This document shows, piece after piece, positions 34,276 through 43,308 of a DNA stretch of 64,000 nt. The stretch comes from CAZIVP01 sp964542915 (lineage in GTDB: Bacteria; Calditrichota; Calditrichia; Calditrichales; Calditrichaceae). A model generated the notes under the pieces. It was not told the DNA's origin. It saw only the letters and a list, made by a program, of their open reading frames with translations, and made no database searches. The stretch covers positions 62,001-126,000 of the forward strand of contig CAZIVP010000008.1 of the NCBI GenBank assembly GCA_964542915.1, in the 5' to 3' direction. A program made the position numbers and the translations under genes. Within the stretch, counting starts at the first letter, position 1. The number at the start of each line of letters is the position of its first letter.

Positions 34276-35628
34276 ATGAAAAAACAAAACCATGTGCGTG
34301 CCGCTGTTTGTGAAATTGTTCATCGCTTTGAAAAGACACAACCGCGCCTCGATGAACTGGTATCCGAAGCGTACCGCAAGCATGACCTGAATGCCCGTGA
34401 GCGGAAATTTTTAAAAAATGTGACGTCCGGTGTTGTACGGCACCGGCTCTATCTGGATTGGATGGCGCGAAGACTGTATCGCGGAAATTATCATAAATTA
34501 CGACTAAAAGTACGATCCATTATCTATGCCGCCCTCTACGAGATCATCTTTACATCGTTCATTCCGCCCCATGCCTCGGTTGATGAATATGTTGAGATCG
34601 CCAAGAAACGCGCCGGCGTTCAGCAGAGCAAAGTAATCAATGGGATGCTGCGGAATTATTTGCGCAATCCTTCCAAATTCAATCCCGGAGCGGAAATAGC
34701 CGATCCCGAAGAACGGCTTAGCATTATTCATTCCTATCCGCGATGGCTTATTAAACGCTGGATCACATTTTGGGGAGCGGAAGCAACCGAAGATTTGTGC
34801 CGGGCGCTTAATCAGCCTCCGACCTTTGAACTGGTGATCAACACCGATAAATTGACTGTGGAACAGTTCCAAAAAAAGTTGGCTACCCATAATATCGAAT
34901 TTCAACCGTCGGGCTATTTTTCGGATATGGTTAAAATCAGCGATGTCCAGGCAGTTCGGGAGCTTGGCTGGTTTGAAAAGGGGCTATGCCGTTTACAGGA
35001 TGAAAGTGCGCATATCCCGGTGAAAACGCTCAACATAAAACCCACTGAAACGGTTCTGGATGTTTGCGCCGCGCCGGGGGGCAAATTCATGCAGATGGTG
35101 GAGCAAATCGCAGGGCATGGAAAAGCGATTGCGATGGATATTGATGTGAAACGTTTGCAAAAGACGCGTCAAAATCTCATGAAAACAGGCAGGAAGGCAT
35201 TTTATGTGGCGGCCGATGGACGCTGTTTACCGTTCAAACCGGTTTTCGACAAGATACTGCTGGATGCACCCTGTTCGGGACTGGGCGTTATCCAAAAGCA
35301 TCCCGATATCAAATGGCGACGCAGTATTCACCAAATTGTGGAATTCAGTCAATTACAGTCGCAATTACTGGCGACGGCGGAAAGTGTCTTAAAACCCGGC
35401 GGTCGGCTTACCTATGCTACCTGTACCATCGATCCCATGGAAAACGAGCAGGTGGTTGAAAAATTTTTGGCAAACAGAACTACGTCTTTCAAATTAATCG
35501 AACCGCCGGAAGCCTTACAACATTTTCAGATGGATTTATTTATTAAGACGGCGCCCGATAAACACCAAACCGACGGCAGCTTTACGGCGGTTATGAGAAA
35601 GACGTCCGGGCACAAAGAATCTTCCTGA
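34276..35628 (+). CDS. rsmB: 16S rRNA (cytosine-C5) methyltransferase RsmB
   Basis: RsmB methylates C967 of 16S rRNA. The 450-residue protein has an N-terminal NusB-like RNA-binding domain (about 1-140), then a SAM-dependent Rossmann methyltransferase. SAM motif I is VLDVCAAPGGKFMQM, and the two catalytic cysteines sit in DAPCSGLGV and YATCTIDPMENE. Length matches the family (about 430-450). The start ATG 34276 lacks a strong ribosome-binding site. Confidence 0.92.
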   Translation: MKKQNHVRAAVCEIVHRFEKTQPRLDELVSEAYRKHDLNARERKFLKNVTSGVVRHRLYLDWMARRLYRGNYHKLRLKVRSIIYAALYEIIFTSFIPPHASVDEYVEIAKKRAGVQQSKVINGMLRNYLRNPSKFNPGAEIADPEERLSIIHSYPRWLIKRWITFWGAEATEDLCRALNQPPTFELVINTDKLTVEQFQKKLATHNIEFQPSGYFSDMVKISDVQAVRELGWFEKGLCRLQDESAHIPVKTLNIKPTETVLDVCAAPGGKFMQMVEQIAGHGKAIAMDIDVKRLQKTRQNLMKTGRKAFYVAADGRCLPFKPVFDKILLDAPCSGLGVIQKHPDIKWRRSIHQIVEFSQLQSQLLATAESVLKPGGRLTYATCTIDPMENEQVVEKFLANRTTSFKLIEPPEALQHFQMDLFIKTAPDKHQTDGSFTAVMRKTSGHKESS

Positions 35629-35716
35629 AGTGTGAGCTCGGCTGAATTTTGAGGAATTGGTAGCGCCCGATCTTATTCATGAAATTTATTGAAACTTAAA
35701 TAAAAAGGCGAAGTCA

Positions 35717-36385
35717 ATGACCGCAATCTGCAGAGTTAAGATTTGTTGCATCCAATCAGTTAAAGAAGCCCATCTCGCAATCGAATACGGCGCTGCGGCA
35801 TTGGGTTTAGTCTCTGCAATGCCGAGCGGCCCCGGGGTGATTTCCGAAGATACCATCGCCGAAATCGTTAAGCGTGTTGCACCGCCGGTTTCAACCTTTC
35901 TGTTGACAAGTGCAACAGAAGCGGAAAACATAATCCGTCAGCATCGAAAAGTGAACACCGATGTTCTGCAACTGGTTGATCGTGTGCCAAGCGATACATA
36001 CAAAATGCTCAGGCAAGCATTACCGGGCGTCAAACTTGTACAGGTGGTGCATGTTAAAGACCGAACTTCCGTTGAAGAAGCAAGAGCGGTTGAGGCTTAT
36101 GTGGATGCGCTATTACTCGATTCGGGCAATCCCAATGCCGATACGAAAGAATTGGGCGGCACGGGCCGAATACATGATTGGCAAATCAGTCGTAAAATTA
36201 ATGAAGCGGTTCGGACGCCCGTCTTTCTTGCAGGCGGTTTGAAACCGGAAAACGTTAAAGACGCCATAGACAAGGTGCAACCGTTTGCAGTTGATATATG
36301 TAGCGGAGTTCGAACTAACGGCCGGCTTGATGCGTTCAAACTGAACAAATTCATGTCAGCGGTGCATTATTCCGCTAAGTTTTAA
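35717..36385 (+). CDS. TrpF-like (phosphoribosylanthranilate isomerase family) protein
   Basis: The 222-residue TIM barrel begins RVKICCIQSVKEA, like the KICG start of TrpF with its catalytic cysteine at residue 9, and keeps LLLDSG (the catalytic aspartate site), FLAGGLKPENV and VDICSGVRTNGRLD. The usual SPR phosphate-site motif is replaced by SAMPSGPGVI and the QLHG strand by LQLVD. No other trp gene is near. It may be a true TrpF with relaxed motifs or a paralog with another ketose-isomerase reaction, so I give no gene symbol. It is followed by a lipoprotein gene 26 bases later. Confidence 0.7.
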   Translation: MTAICRVKICCIQSVKEAHLAIEYGAAALGLVSAMPSGPGVISEDTIAEIVKRVAPPVSTFLLTSATEAENIIRQHRKVNTDVLQLVDRVPSDTYKMLRQALPGVKLVQVVHVKDRTSVEEARAVEAYVDALLLDSGNPNADTKELGGTGRIHDWQISRKINEAVRTPVFLAGGLKPENVKDAIDKVQPFAVDICSGVRTNGRLDAFKLNKFMSAVHYSAKF

Positions 36386-36411
36386 AACGATGAATTTGGG
36401 AGATACAAAAG

Positions 36412-37218
36412 ATGTATTTCAAAAGAATACTTTTATTGCTGATGCCAATCTTAATGCTCTCCTGTTTACAGGAACGCGATTCGATTGTAGGCATCAATGA
36501 CCATTTAACAGGAATGACGTATACCTTCAGAATCGATGAGGATTATAAGCATCATGATGATGCGGAGAAACCGTCCATCCGTTTTGCTATGCAGACCGAT
36601 AGCATTTTCAGATGCGCCAATTTTAAAATTATAACCGATACCGAACGCACCGGAAATCAAATCGATGTCGATATTCTGGGTATCACATTACCCGGTGAAA
36701 TATGCGCCACAGCTCTGGGCCCTGCACGAATGCGTCAGTTTATGCACCTTTCGCCCGGCGAGTATCGGTTAAATATTTCTCAAAACGGCGTGAGCGATGT
36801 ATATAAGGTTACCGTTACAAATGAAAAGATAAGCGTACAACCCCAAACGTCCAATTTTACACGGCCTGAGTTTCAGTTATATTGGCGGTATCCTGCCAAT
36901 TCATTCGTTTATTTGTGTGGGACCAATCGGGATAATACCTGGTTATGCGGCGATTTTATGGATTCGCTCCAAACGCACTTATCGCTGGAGACGATTGTCT
37001 TTCCAGGCAGCGGGCGGATAGCTTATCCGATTGCAAGCCAGGGCCATTATTATGATATGAGCGCTCAGTATTTTTATTACGAAGATGAAGCGGATTTCCA
37101 CAGCGCAGGCGACTTGCTATCGTCTTATGTAAAAAGCCGATTTCCGGACACCACCGGCAACAGTATCTCGCTGATCAGTTGGAAAAACGAACGATACCAC
37201 TCCTGGTTAATGGATTAA
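36412..37218 (+). CDS. Hypothetical lipoprotein
   Basis: A 268-residue protein with a lipoprotein signal ending LMLSC (cysteine about residue 18), preceded by MYFKRILLLLMPI. The mature part is mixed alpha/beta with no motif I recognise. An Ig-like sandwich near residues 90-150 (HLSPGEYRLNISQNG and DVYKVTVTNEKI) is possible. It follows the TrpF-like gene by 26 bases. The promoter at 37361 separates it from ffh, so it probably ends its unit. Confidence 0.6.
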   Translation: MYFKRILLLLMPILMLSCLQERDSIVGINDHLTGMTYTFRIDEDYKHHDDAEKPSIRFAMQTDSIFRCANFKIITDTERTGNQIDVDILGITLPGEICATALGPARMRQFMHLSPGEYRLNISQNGVSDVYKVTVTNEKISVQPQTSNFTRPEFQLYWRYPANSFVYLCGTNRDNTWLCGDFMDSLQTHLSLETIVFPGSGRIAYPIASQGHYYDMSAQYFYYEDEADFHSAGDLLSSYVKSRFPDTTGNSISLISWKNERYHSWLMD

Positions 37219-37360
37219 ATATCAAGACAGCGGTCCTCCCACCCATATCTATATTATAACCGTATTTCGATACCTTAAAACCTGGAGGTGTAGCCGACTG
37301 TCGTCGATATACCGAGTGGTAAGGTTATGAAAAAGTTGAATAATAAAATCCTCACGAAAC

Positions 37361-37389
37361 TTGATATAGCAAACAGAATTGGTTACATT
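37361..37389 (+). promoter_or_regulatory. Predicted promoter for the ffh operon
   Basis: TTGATA (37361-37366), 17-base spacer, TACATT (37384-37389). Transcription would start near 37396, about 30 bases before the ffh ATG at 37427. It is the likely start of the ffh to rplS operon. Confidence 0.45.
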
Positions 37390-37426
37390 TATCGGTCATA
37401 ATCAAAATGAAGCGGATACGTAGAGC

Positions 37427-38755
37427 ATGCTGGAAGATTTAACACAACGGTTAGAATCGACATTCAAGCGGCTGCGCGGATACGGCAAGCTAACGGAAAC
37501 GAACATTGCCGATGCGCTCAAAGAGGTGCGCGTAGCTTTACTGGAAGCGGATGTTAACTATAAAGTTGTAAAAGAATTTATCAATACCGTTCAGGAAAAA
37601 GCCGTTGGTGAAGAAGTATTACAGAGCGTAACGCCCGGCCAGCAGATCGTAAAAATCGTACACGATGAGTTGGTGAACTTATTGGGTAATACGACTACCG
37701 AGATCAAGACAGCCGGTATTCCGCCAACCATTGTTATGCTCACGGGTCTGCAGGGTTCCGGTAAAACAACCTTTGCGGGCAAACTCGGGCAATATCTGAG
37801 AAAGCGCGGTCGTAAGCCGATGCTGGTGGCGGCCGACGTATACCGCCCTGCGGCCGTCCAGCAGTTGAAAGTGATCGGCCAAAGCTTGAATATCCCGGTT
37901 TATGATGAGGGCCCGGGCGAGCCCGAAAAAATTGCGGCCAACGCCATCACGGAATCACGGCGACAAATGTGCGACACTATTATCTTGGATACAGCGGGAA
38001 GGCTTCATATCGATCAGCAAATGATGGATGAGTTGACGCGCATTAAACGCCGTTTACGTCCACACGAAGTATTGTTTGTCGCCGATGGCATGACGGGACA
38101 AGATGCCGTTAACACGGCTAAAGAATTTGCGGACCAGCTGGATTTTAACGGCGTGGTGCTAACTAAAATGGACGGCGATGCCCGCGGGGGCGCCGCTCTC
38201 TCGATTCGGGCCGTCACCGGTAAGCCCATTAAATTCATGGGTATCGGGGAAAAAATGGACGAGGTGGAGCAATTCCATCCCGACCGTATGGCGTCCCGTA
38301 TTTTGGGCATGGGCGATGTAGTCACGCTGGTTGAAAAAGCGCAAACGACTATTGACGAAGAAAAAGCGGCGCGTCTTGAAGAGCGTATTAAAAAGGCCGA
38401 ATTTGATCTGGAGGATTTCCTCGATCAGTTGCAACAGATAAAAAAGATGGGATCGCTGGAATCCCTGTTGAAAATGGTGCCCGGTATGGGCAACCAGATA
38501 AAGAACGCAAACGTGGATGAGCGCAATCTGGTACGCACGGAGGCGATTATAAATTCTATGACCAAAGAAGAGCGGCGTAACCCGAAAGTATTGAACGGTA
38601 GCCGACGTAAGCGGATTGCCAATGGCAGCGGCACCCGTGTCCAGGACGTGAATCAGTTAATGAACCAGTTTCAGCAGATGCGCAAAATGATGAAGCAAAT
38701 GAAAGGAAAATCCGGCAAGCGCGGCGTTAGTCGCATGCCGTTCGGATTAGGATAA
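37427..38755 (+). CDS. ffh: Signal recognition particle protein
   Basis: Ffh binds signal peptides on ribosomes and, with FtsY, delivers nascent membrane proteins to the translocon. The 442-residue GTPase has the N domain, the G domain with GLQGSGKTT (residues 107-115), DTAGRLH and TKMDGDARGGAAL, and a methionine-rich M domain (MNQFQQMRKMMKQM) with the end MPFGLG. Length is typical (about 440-450). It opens the conserved ffh-rpsP-khpA-rimM-trmD-rplS order. The SRP RNA gene was not found in this window. Confidence 0.95.
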   Translation: MLEDLTQRLESTFKRLRGYGKLTETNIADALKEVRVALLEADVNYKVVKEFINTVQEKAVGEEVLQSVTPGQQIVKIVHDELVNLLGNTTTEIKTAGIPPTIVMLTGLQGSGKTTFAGKLGQYLRKRGRKPMLVAADVYRPAAVQQLKVIGQSLNIPVYDEGPGEPEKIAANAITESRRQMCDTIILDTAGRLHIDQQMMDELTRIKRRLRPHEVLFVADGMTGQDAVNTAKEFADQLDFNGVVLTKMDGDARGGAALSIRAVTGKPIKFMGIGEKMDEVEQFHPDRMASRILGMGDVVTLVEKAQTTIDEEKAARLEERIKKAEFDLEDFLDQLQQIKKMGSLESLLKMVPGMGNQIKNANVDERNLVRTEAIINSMTKEERRNPKVLNGSRRKRIANGSGTRVQDVNQLMNQFQQMRKMMKQMKGKSGKRGVSRMPFGLG

Positions 38756-38802
38756 TCGAATAACAATAGCAGAAAACGGATAAATTGAATGGAGGTTTTC
38801 AT

Positions 38803-39315
38803 TTGGCAGTTAAGTTGAGATTACGCAGGATGGGACGGAAAAAATGGCCTTTCTATCGGATCGTTGCAGCGGATAGCCGTTCCCCCCGTGACGGGCGATT
38901 TATCGAAACATTGGGCGTTTATGATCCTTTACAAAAACCGCACAAAATTGAATTAAAAGAAGAACGTATCATTCACTGGTTGCAAAACGGAGCCCGTCCG
39001 ACCGATACGGTTAAAAGCCTGTTCCGTCGAAAGGGCCTCTGGCTAAGATGGGATCTGATGAGACGCGGCGCCGATGAGAAAACAATTGATGAAGAATACA
39101 AGAAGTGGGAAGTATTACAGTTAGAACGTGAAAAACGTCTGGCAGAAAAAGAGAGTGCGAAAACCACTCAGCCAAAAGCAGAGGAAGCTGAGGAAAAAAG
39201 CGAACCCTCCCCGGATGAATCTGCGGAAACTGCGGAAGCGACGGATACTCCTGAGGAAGCAGTGAAAAGCGAAGATGAATCTGAAAACAAAAATGAAGAA
39301 GAATCAAAGGAATAA
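38803..39315 (+). CDS. rpsP: 30S ribosomal protein S16 with an acidic C-terminal tail
   Basis: The start is TTG at 38803, seven bases after GGAGG, giving MAVKLRLRRMGRKKWPFYR; an upstream in-frame TTG at 38785 lies before that ribosome-binding site. Residues 1-80 match S16 (ADSRSPRDGRFIE and GVYDP are diagnostic). The total length is 170 residues, roughly twice the usual 80-90. Residues about 85-170 form a lysine/glutamate helix followed by a tail rich in E, S, A, D and P. The tail has no known function. Related acidic extensions occur in S16 of some Bacteroidetes-related bacteria. Confidence 0.92.
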   Translation: MAVKLRLRRMGRKKWPFYRIVAADSRSPRDGRFIETLGVYDPLQKPHKIELKEERIIHWLQNGARPTDTVKSLFRRKGLWLRWDLMRRGADEKTIDEEYKKWEVLQLEREKRLAEKESAKTTQPKAEEAEEKSEPSPDESAETAEATDTPEEAVKSEDESENKNEEESKE

Positions 39316-39414
39316 ATCCAACAATTAAGGACGATGACCGAGGGTAATGAATTCATCTATTAATTTACCATTAGGCTGAAACTGACTATATCACTTAAGG
39401 GAGGTGTAGCGACA

Positions 39415-39651
39415 ATGAGTATGAAAGATTTTGTTGAATTCATCGCTAAGCATCTGGTTGACAAGCCGGACGAAGTAGAGGTAACTGAAGTAGAAGGGGA
39501 ACGGGTAACGGTTTACGAGCTCCGTGTAGGTGAAGGTGATCTCGGTAAAGTCATCGGAAAGCGCGGACAAACCGCCAAATCCATACGGACGCTATTGGCG
39601 GCTGCCTCTGCAAAAGCTGGCAAACGCGCGGTGCTCGAAATTCTCGAATAA
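39415..39651 (+). CDS. khpA: KH-domain RNA-binding protein KhpA
   Basis: A 78-residue protein with a single type II KH domain and the GKVIGKRGQTAKSIRTLL signature (GxxG loop GKRG). It starts at ATG 39415 behind GGGAGGTG. Proteins of this family (YlqC/KhpA) often sit between rpsP and rimM. KhpA with KhpB binds many RNAs in Firmicutes. Its role here is unknown. Stop and the rimM ATG are two bases apart. Confidence 0.9.
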   Translation: MSMKDFVEFIAKHLVDKPDEVEVTEVEGERVTVYELRVGEGDLGKVIGKRGQTAKSIRTLLAAASAKAGKRAVLEILE

Positions 39652-39653
39652 CT

Positions 39654-40154
39654 ATGTATATCGTTGGGAAAGTGTTAAAACCCCAAGCAAATAAGGGCGC
39701 GATAAAAGGCGAAATTATTACATCTTTCCCCGAGCATTTTGAAGAATTAGAGCATTTATACATGAATGATAATAATGATTGGCAAGCCTATTCGATCGAT
39801 TGGGTACGTGTATCGAATAGGTTTGTTTTTATTAAACTGAAGGGAATCGATTCTATCGCGGAAGCCGAAACACTTCGCGGGCGATATTTGTACATTGATC
39901 GTGAACAATTAATCGAACCCGGCGAAGATTCCTTTTTCATTCATGACCTGATCGGTTTAAAGGTGTATGATGAGGATGGCGGGCGAATCGGTTCGTTGGA
40001 AAATGTTTTAACTTATGCCAGTAACGATGTTTACGTGATCAAAAGCAAATCCGGTCGGGAGTACCTGATACCCGCTACAAAAGAGGTAGTTAAACAGATA
40101 GATCTGCAAAACCGGACCATGACGATTCACGTGATCGAAGGATTACTGGATTAG
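39654..40154 (+). CDS. rimM: Ribosome maturation factor RimM
   Basis: RimM helps assemble the 30S head, binding S19. The 166-residue protein has an N-terminal beta-barrel domain (VGKVLKPQANKGAIKGE to ETLRGRYLYIDREQL) and a PRC-barrel-like C-terminal domain (HDLIGLKVYDEDG, YLIPATKEVV). It is two bases downstream of khpA and its stop lies 12 bases before the trmD ATG. Confidence 0.93.
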   Translation: MYIVGKVLKPQANKGAIKGEIITSFPEHFEELEHLYMNDNNDWQAYSIDWVRVSNRFVFIKLKGIDSIAEAETLRGRYLYIDREQLIEPGEDSFFIHDLIGLKVYDEDGGRIGSLENVLTYASNDVYVIKSKSGREYLIPATKEVVKQIDLQNRTMTIHVIEGLLD

Positions 40155-40165
40155 TGTTCTTTGAT

Positions 40166-40861
40166 ATGCGCATCGACATTATAACCGCTTTTCCAAAAAT
40201 AGTTGAAAGCCCGTTAAATGAGAGTATAATCAAAGTAGGGCGACGCAAAGAACGGGTTGATATCAACATTCATGATCTGCGCGCGTTTACGGGCGATAAG
40301 CATCGCACAGTGGATGACTATCCTTACGGCGGCGGTCCGGGTATGGTGTTGAAAATTGAACCTGTTATAAAAGCGTTGGATGCTGTATTTGAAAAACAAT
40401 CGCCGGAAGAGGCGCAAATCGTGCTTACATCTCCGCGCGGACGCACCTTTAACCAGAGCGAGGCGACACAGTTTAGTCTTCAGCAACATCTCGTGATCTT
40501 ATGCGGACATTATAAAGGGATTGATGAAAGGGTTCATGCCTTTTATCCGATTGATGAGATCTCCATCGGCGATTATGTACTCAGCTCGGGCGAAGTGGCG
40601 GCATTGGTGATCGTGGATACGATTGTGCGTTTGTTGCCGGGCGTTATTAATGATATCGACTCGGCCTTTACCGACTCATTCAGCGATCATCTATTGGATG
40701 CACCGTGTTATACGCGGCCGGAAGTGTTCCGCGGCCGTTCGGTTCCGGATGTGTTGCTATCGGGGGATCACAAAAAAATTGAGCAATGGCGGTTGGATAT
40801 GCGTAAAAAATTAACCAAAGAGCGAAGACCCGATCTATTCGAAAAATATCGTAACCAATAA
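40166..40861 (+). CDS. trmD: tRNA (guanine-N1)-methyltransferase TrmD
   Basis: TrmD methylates G37 of tRNAs. I place the start at ATG 40166, giving the typical MRIDIITAFP; a GTG at 40154 would overlap the rimM stop. The 231-residue SPOUT enzyme shows the trefoil-knot SAM site: YPYGGGPGMVLKIEP, LCGHYKGIDERV and GDYVLSSGEVAALVIVDTI. Length and gene order (between rimM and rplS) match the standard arrangement. Confidence 0.95.
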   Translation: MRIDIITAFPKIVESPLNESIIKVGRRKERVDINIHDLRAFTGDKHRTVDDYPYGGGPGMVLKIEPVIKALDAVFEKQSPEEAQIVLTSPRGRTFNQSEATQFSLQQHLVILCGHYKGIDERVHAFYPIDEISIGDYVLSSGEVAALVIVDTIVRLLPGVINDIDSAFTDSFSDHLLDAPCYTRPEVFRGRSVPDVLLSGDHKKIEQWRLDMRKKLTKERRPDLFEKYRNQ

Positions 40862-40885
40862 ATCAATAAACAGCGAGACAGGACC

Positions 40886-41224
40886 ATGGATTTACTTCAT
40901 ACTGTAACAGCCAACCAACTCCGTACCGATATCCCGCAGTTCAAAGCCGGAGATACACTGGGCGTGCATGTGCGCGTCATTGAAGGCGATAAAGAGCGGA
41001 TTCAGGTATTTCAGGGCATCTGTATTAAACGTAAAGGCGGCGGAATCAACGAAACGTTCGTCGTTCGAAAAATATCCAACGGGATCGGTGTGGAGCGCAT
41101 CTTCCCTTTGCATTCACCGAGAATTGCAAAAATTGAAGTGAAGCGACGCGGTAAAGTGCGCCGTGCCAAGCTTTATTATTTGAGACAACGCAAAGGTAAA
41201 GCAGCGCGTATCAAAGACCTTTAA
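40886..41224 (+). CDS. rplS: 50S ribosomal protein L19
   Basis: L19 sits at the subunit interface of the 50S ribosome. The 112-residue protein has the SH3-like core with FKAGDTLGVHVRV, RIQVFQGICIKRKGGG and ERIFPLHSPRIAKIEVKRRG, and a basic C-terminus. Length is usual (about 115). It ends the ffh operon at a strong terminator. Confidence 0.96.
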   Translation: MDLLHTVTANQLRTDIPQFKAGDTLGVHVRVIEGDKERIQVFQGICIKRKGGGINETFVVRKISNGIGVERIFPLHSPRIAKIEVKRRGKVRRAKLYYLRQRKGKAARIKDL

Positions 41225-41229
41225 TGAAG

Positions 41230-41255
41230 AAACCGCCTTTACGGGCGGTTTTTTT
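41230..41255 (+). terminator. Terminator after rplS
   Basis: AAACCGCC (41230-41237) pairs with GGCGGTTT (41244-41251) across a six-base loop and is followed by T. It lies six bases after the rplS stop. The convergent minus-strand ORF ends within its T-run, so the hairpin may serve both directions. Confidence 0.85.
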
Positions 41256-41421
41256 ATGCCCTTCGATCGCTTGTGCCGTCTCTGTCTTTTATCTCATCCT
41301 CTTTGATTTTGGGTCCCGGCTCAAAGATAATCTCGCCTGATTCGAACTGAATTTTAAGCCATCGCGAACCAGGAATTAATAAGGGCCGCTTCAAAATGGA
41401 CAGATCAGTTCTCTTAAACAC
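41254..41421 (-). CDS. Candidate small protein on the minus strand
   Basis: A 55-residue frame starts at GTG (41419-41421) and stops at TAA (41254-41256) beside the rplS terminator. The product begins MFKRTDLSILKRPLLIPGS and ends in a highly charged tail (KIKEDEIKDRDG). The central RWLKIQFESGEIIFEPGP reads like a real small beta fold rather than random sequence. It has only a weak ribosome-binding site (AGGG, 11 bases upstream). No family is recognised. It is the only gene candidate on this strand in the window, and its arrangement tail to tail with rplS supports it modestly. Confidence 0.4.
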   Translation of the reverse strand: MFKRTDLSILKRPLLIPGSRWLKIQFESGEIIFEPGPKIKEDEIKDRDGTSDRRA

Positions 41422-41571
41422 GGTTCATATAACCCTGGCAAAAAGAATGTTCCTATTTTTGTATTTTTGCTTTAATTCTATAGTCTTCAAAATTAAATTA
41501 TTCTGAGCGTTTTTAAACTACCTGAAAATTTTTAAATTGAGCGGTTAAATGCATCAACCGATTGCGGTTCC

Positions 41572-43302
41572 ATGAACAGGACAAGCAGTGTGTGTAGATT
41601 GTTGCTTATAAAATGGCTGATTTTAGGCTTTCAGGGGCTGTTGATCTTTGGCCTTATACAAAGCTGTGCTACAAGAGGTGCACCGGGCGGAGGTCCTCTG
41701 GACCGCACCCCTCCTTATGTTGTTTATTCCGAACCCACCCGAGATTCGCTTGGCGTGGATCGGTCCATCGATGCAATAACATTGGGCTTTTCGGAGCGCA
41801 TGATCGAAGGATCGCTGCAGAACAATATTTACATCTCCCCTCCAATGGAATTTGAAATGGATTGGTCTGACGGCCGGATTTTGCGTTTGAACCTTCCGGA
41901 TACACTGAAGGAGAATCAGACATACGTCGTATCTGTCGGGAGCCAGGCGCAGGATATGCGTCGCAACAATATGGAACAGAGTTATCAGTTTGCATTTTCC
42001 ACAGGCGATTCCATCGATCGGGGTCAGATCAACGGTCGGGTCTTTGATCTCCAATCCGGGCAAATCGCGCATATTTTCGCTTATGCTGCCAGAGAAGACA
42101 GTCTGACAGATCCCACCGTTGAAAAACCGGATTATGTCTCTCAAACCGGCGCGAAAGGACTGTATTCTCTCAACTATCTAAAACCTAATCGTTATCGCGT
42201 GTTTGCGGTTACCGATCAAAATTTCAACCAAAAATTGGACGGCGCCTACGAGAAAGTGGGGCTGCCTTATGCCGATGCCAAACTGGATAGCGGGCGTTTG
42301 AAAGTCAATCAACTGAATTTTCATTTAACAAGTCTGGACACGACGGCGCCGGAACTTATCAGTGTGCGGTCTATCACCGATAGGGAGCTGAAAGTCCGCC
42401 TGAGCGAAGCGCTCCCGTTGCAAACCGGCTTATTAAAACGTTTTACAATACAGGACAGTGTAACGGGCGAGAACATACCTCTGTTTGCTTTAAGCGGTGA
42501 TCCGGAATCCGAGAGTACGATCCGCTTTTTTACGGCAACGATGGATTCCGGCGCTCGTTATCGCTTAAAAACCGAATACCTGGAGGATCCGTCCGGAAAT
42601 AAGAATGATGCCGTCAAACCGATTTATTTCAAGGGCTCCGACAATAGGGACACAACACGGTTTGAATTATCAGAATTCACACCGCCGGACAGCAGTTTAA
42701 GGGAACGGCCGGAAACCGCTATTAAAATTGTTTTTTCAAGACCGGTTCGGTGGCAAACCGTGAAAAAACAATTTACATTAAGCGATAACAGCGAACACGC
42801 CGTTATGGGGCATTGGGATATTAAAGACGGTTTCTATGCCCGCTTTGTACCGGAAAAACGGTTAACACCCGATTCAGCTTTTAGAGCAAAGATCGATCTG
42901 AACGGTATTGCCGACGTGTGGGGTAACGAAGCCCGGGATACGGTACGTTCGCATTACTTTAAAATTATCAGCAATCGGGAGCTCGGCGAACTGTCCGGCC
43001 GGTTATCGGCGAATGCGCCCATTAACAAGCCGATTCAACTGGATATTTTCAATGCCAGTCGCAAGGATGTTCGTTTTCAACACCGCATGGAAACGGATGG
43101 CGAATTTTATGTGAAGTATTTGCCGGAAGGGCGTTATCTTGTGGATATTTATGTCGATACGAATGAAGACAGCGTGTTTTCGGATGGGCAATTGATTCCC
43201 TTCGAATTTGCCGAACCCTATTTCAGAATGCCGGATACCGTCGAAGTGCGTCAGCGCTGGGAAACCCAGGGGGTTCGTTTATTTGTTCCATTAATGAAGT
43301 AA
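41572..43302 (+). CDS. Ig-like (SbsA/Big_5) domain lipoprotein
   Basis: The 576-residue protein has a long lipoprotein signal ending LIQSC (C32). Directly after it comes GAPGGGPLDRTPPYVVYSEP, the opening seen in FCB Ig-like lipoproteins. An Ig-like bacterial domain follows (about 45-150; ITLGFSERM and PPMEFEMDWSDG), then a carboxypeptidase-like beta sandwich (GQINGRVFDLQSG). Two further Ig-like repeats (about 270-460) and a last small beta domain (SGRLSANAPINKP to IYVDTNEDSVFSDG) complete it. It is probably anchored in the outer membrane. The dapF gene begins six bases after it, although the two functions are unrelated. Confidence 0.75.
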   Translation: MNRTSSVCRLLLIKWLILGFQGLLIFGLIQSCATRGAPGGGPLDRTPPYVVYSEPTRDSLGVDRSIDAITLGFSERMIEGSLQNNIYISPPMEFEMDWSDGRILRLNLPDTLKENQTYVVSVGSQAQDMRRNNMEQSYQFAFSTGDSIDRGQINGRVFDLQSGQIAHIFAYAAREDSLTDPTVEKPDYVSQTGAKGLYSLNYLKPNRYRVFAVTDQNFNQKLDGAYEKVGLPYADAKLDSGRLKVNQLNFHLTSLDTTAPELISVRSITDRELKVRLSEALPLQTGLLKRFTIQDSVTGENIPLFALSGDPESESTIRFFTATMDSGARYRLKTEYLEDPSGNKNDAVKPIYFKGSDNRDTTRFELSEFTPPDSSLRERPETAIKIVFSRPVRWQTVKKQFTLSDNSEHAVMGHWDIKDGFYARFVPEKRLTPDSAFRAKIDLNGIADVWGNEARDTVRSHYFKIISNRELGELSGRLSANAPINKPIQLDIFNASRKDVRFQHRMETDGEFYVKYLPEGRYLVDIYVDTNEDSVFSDGQLIPFEFAEPYFRMPDTVEVRQRWETQGVRLFVPLMK

Positions 43303-43308
43303 AACGCT

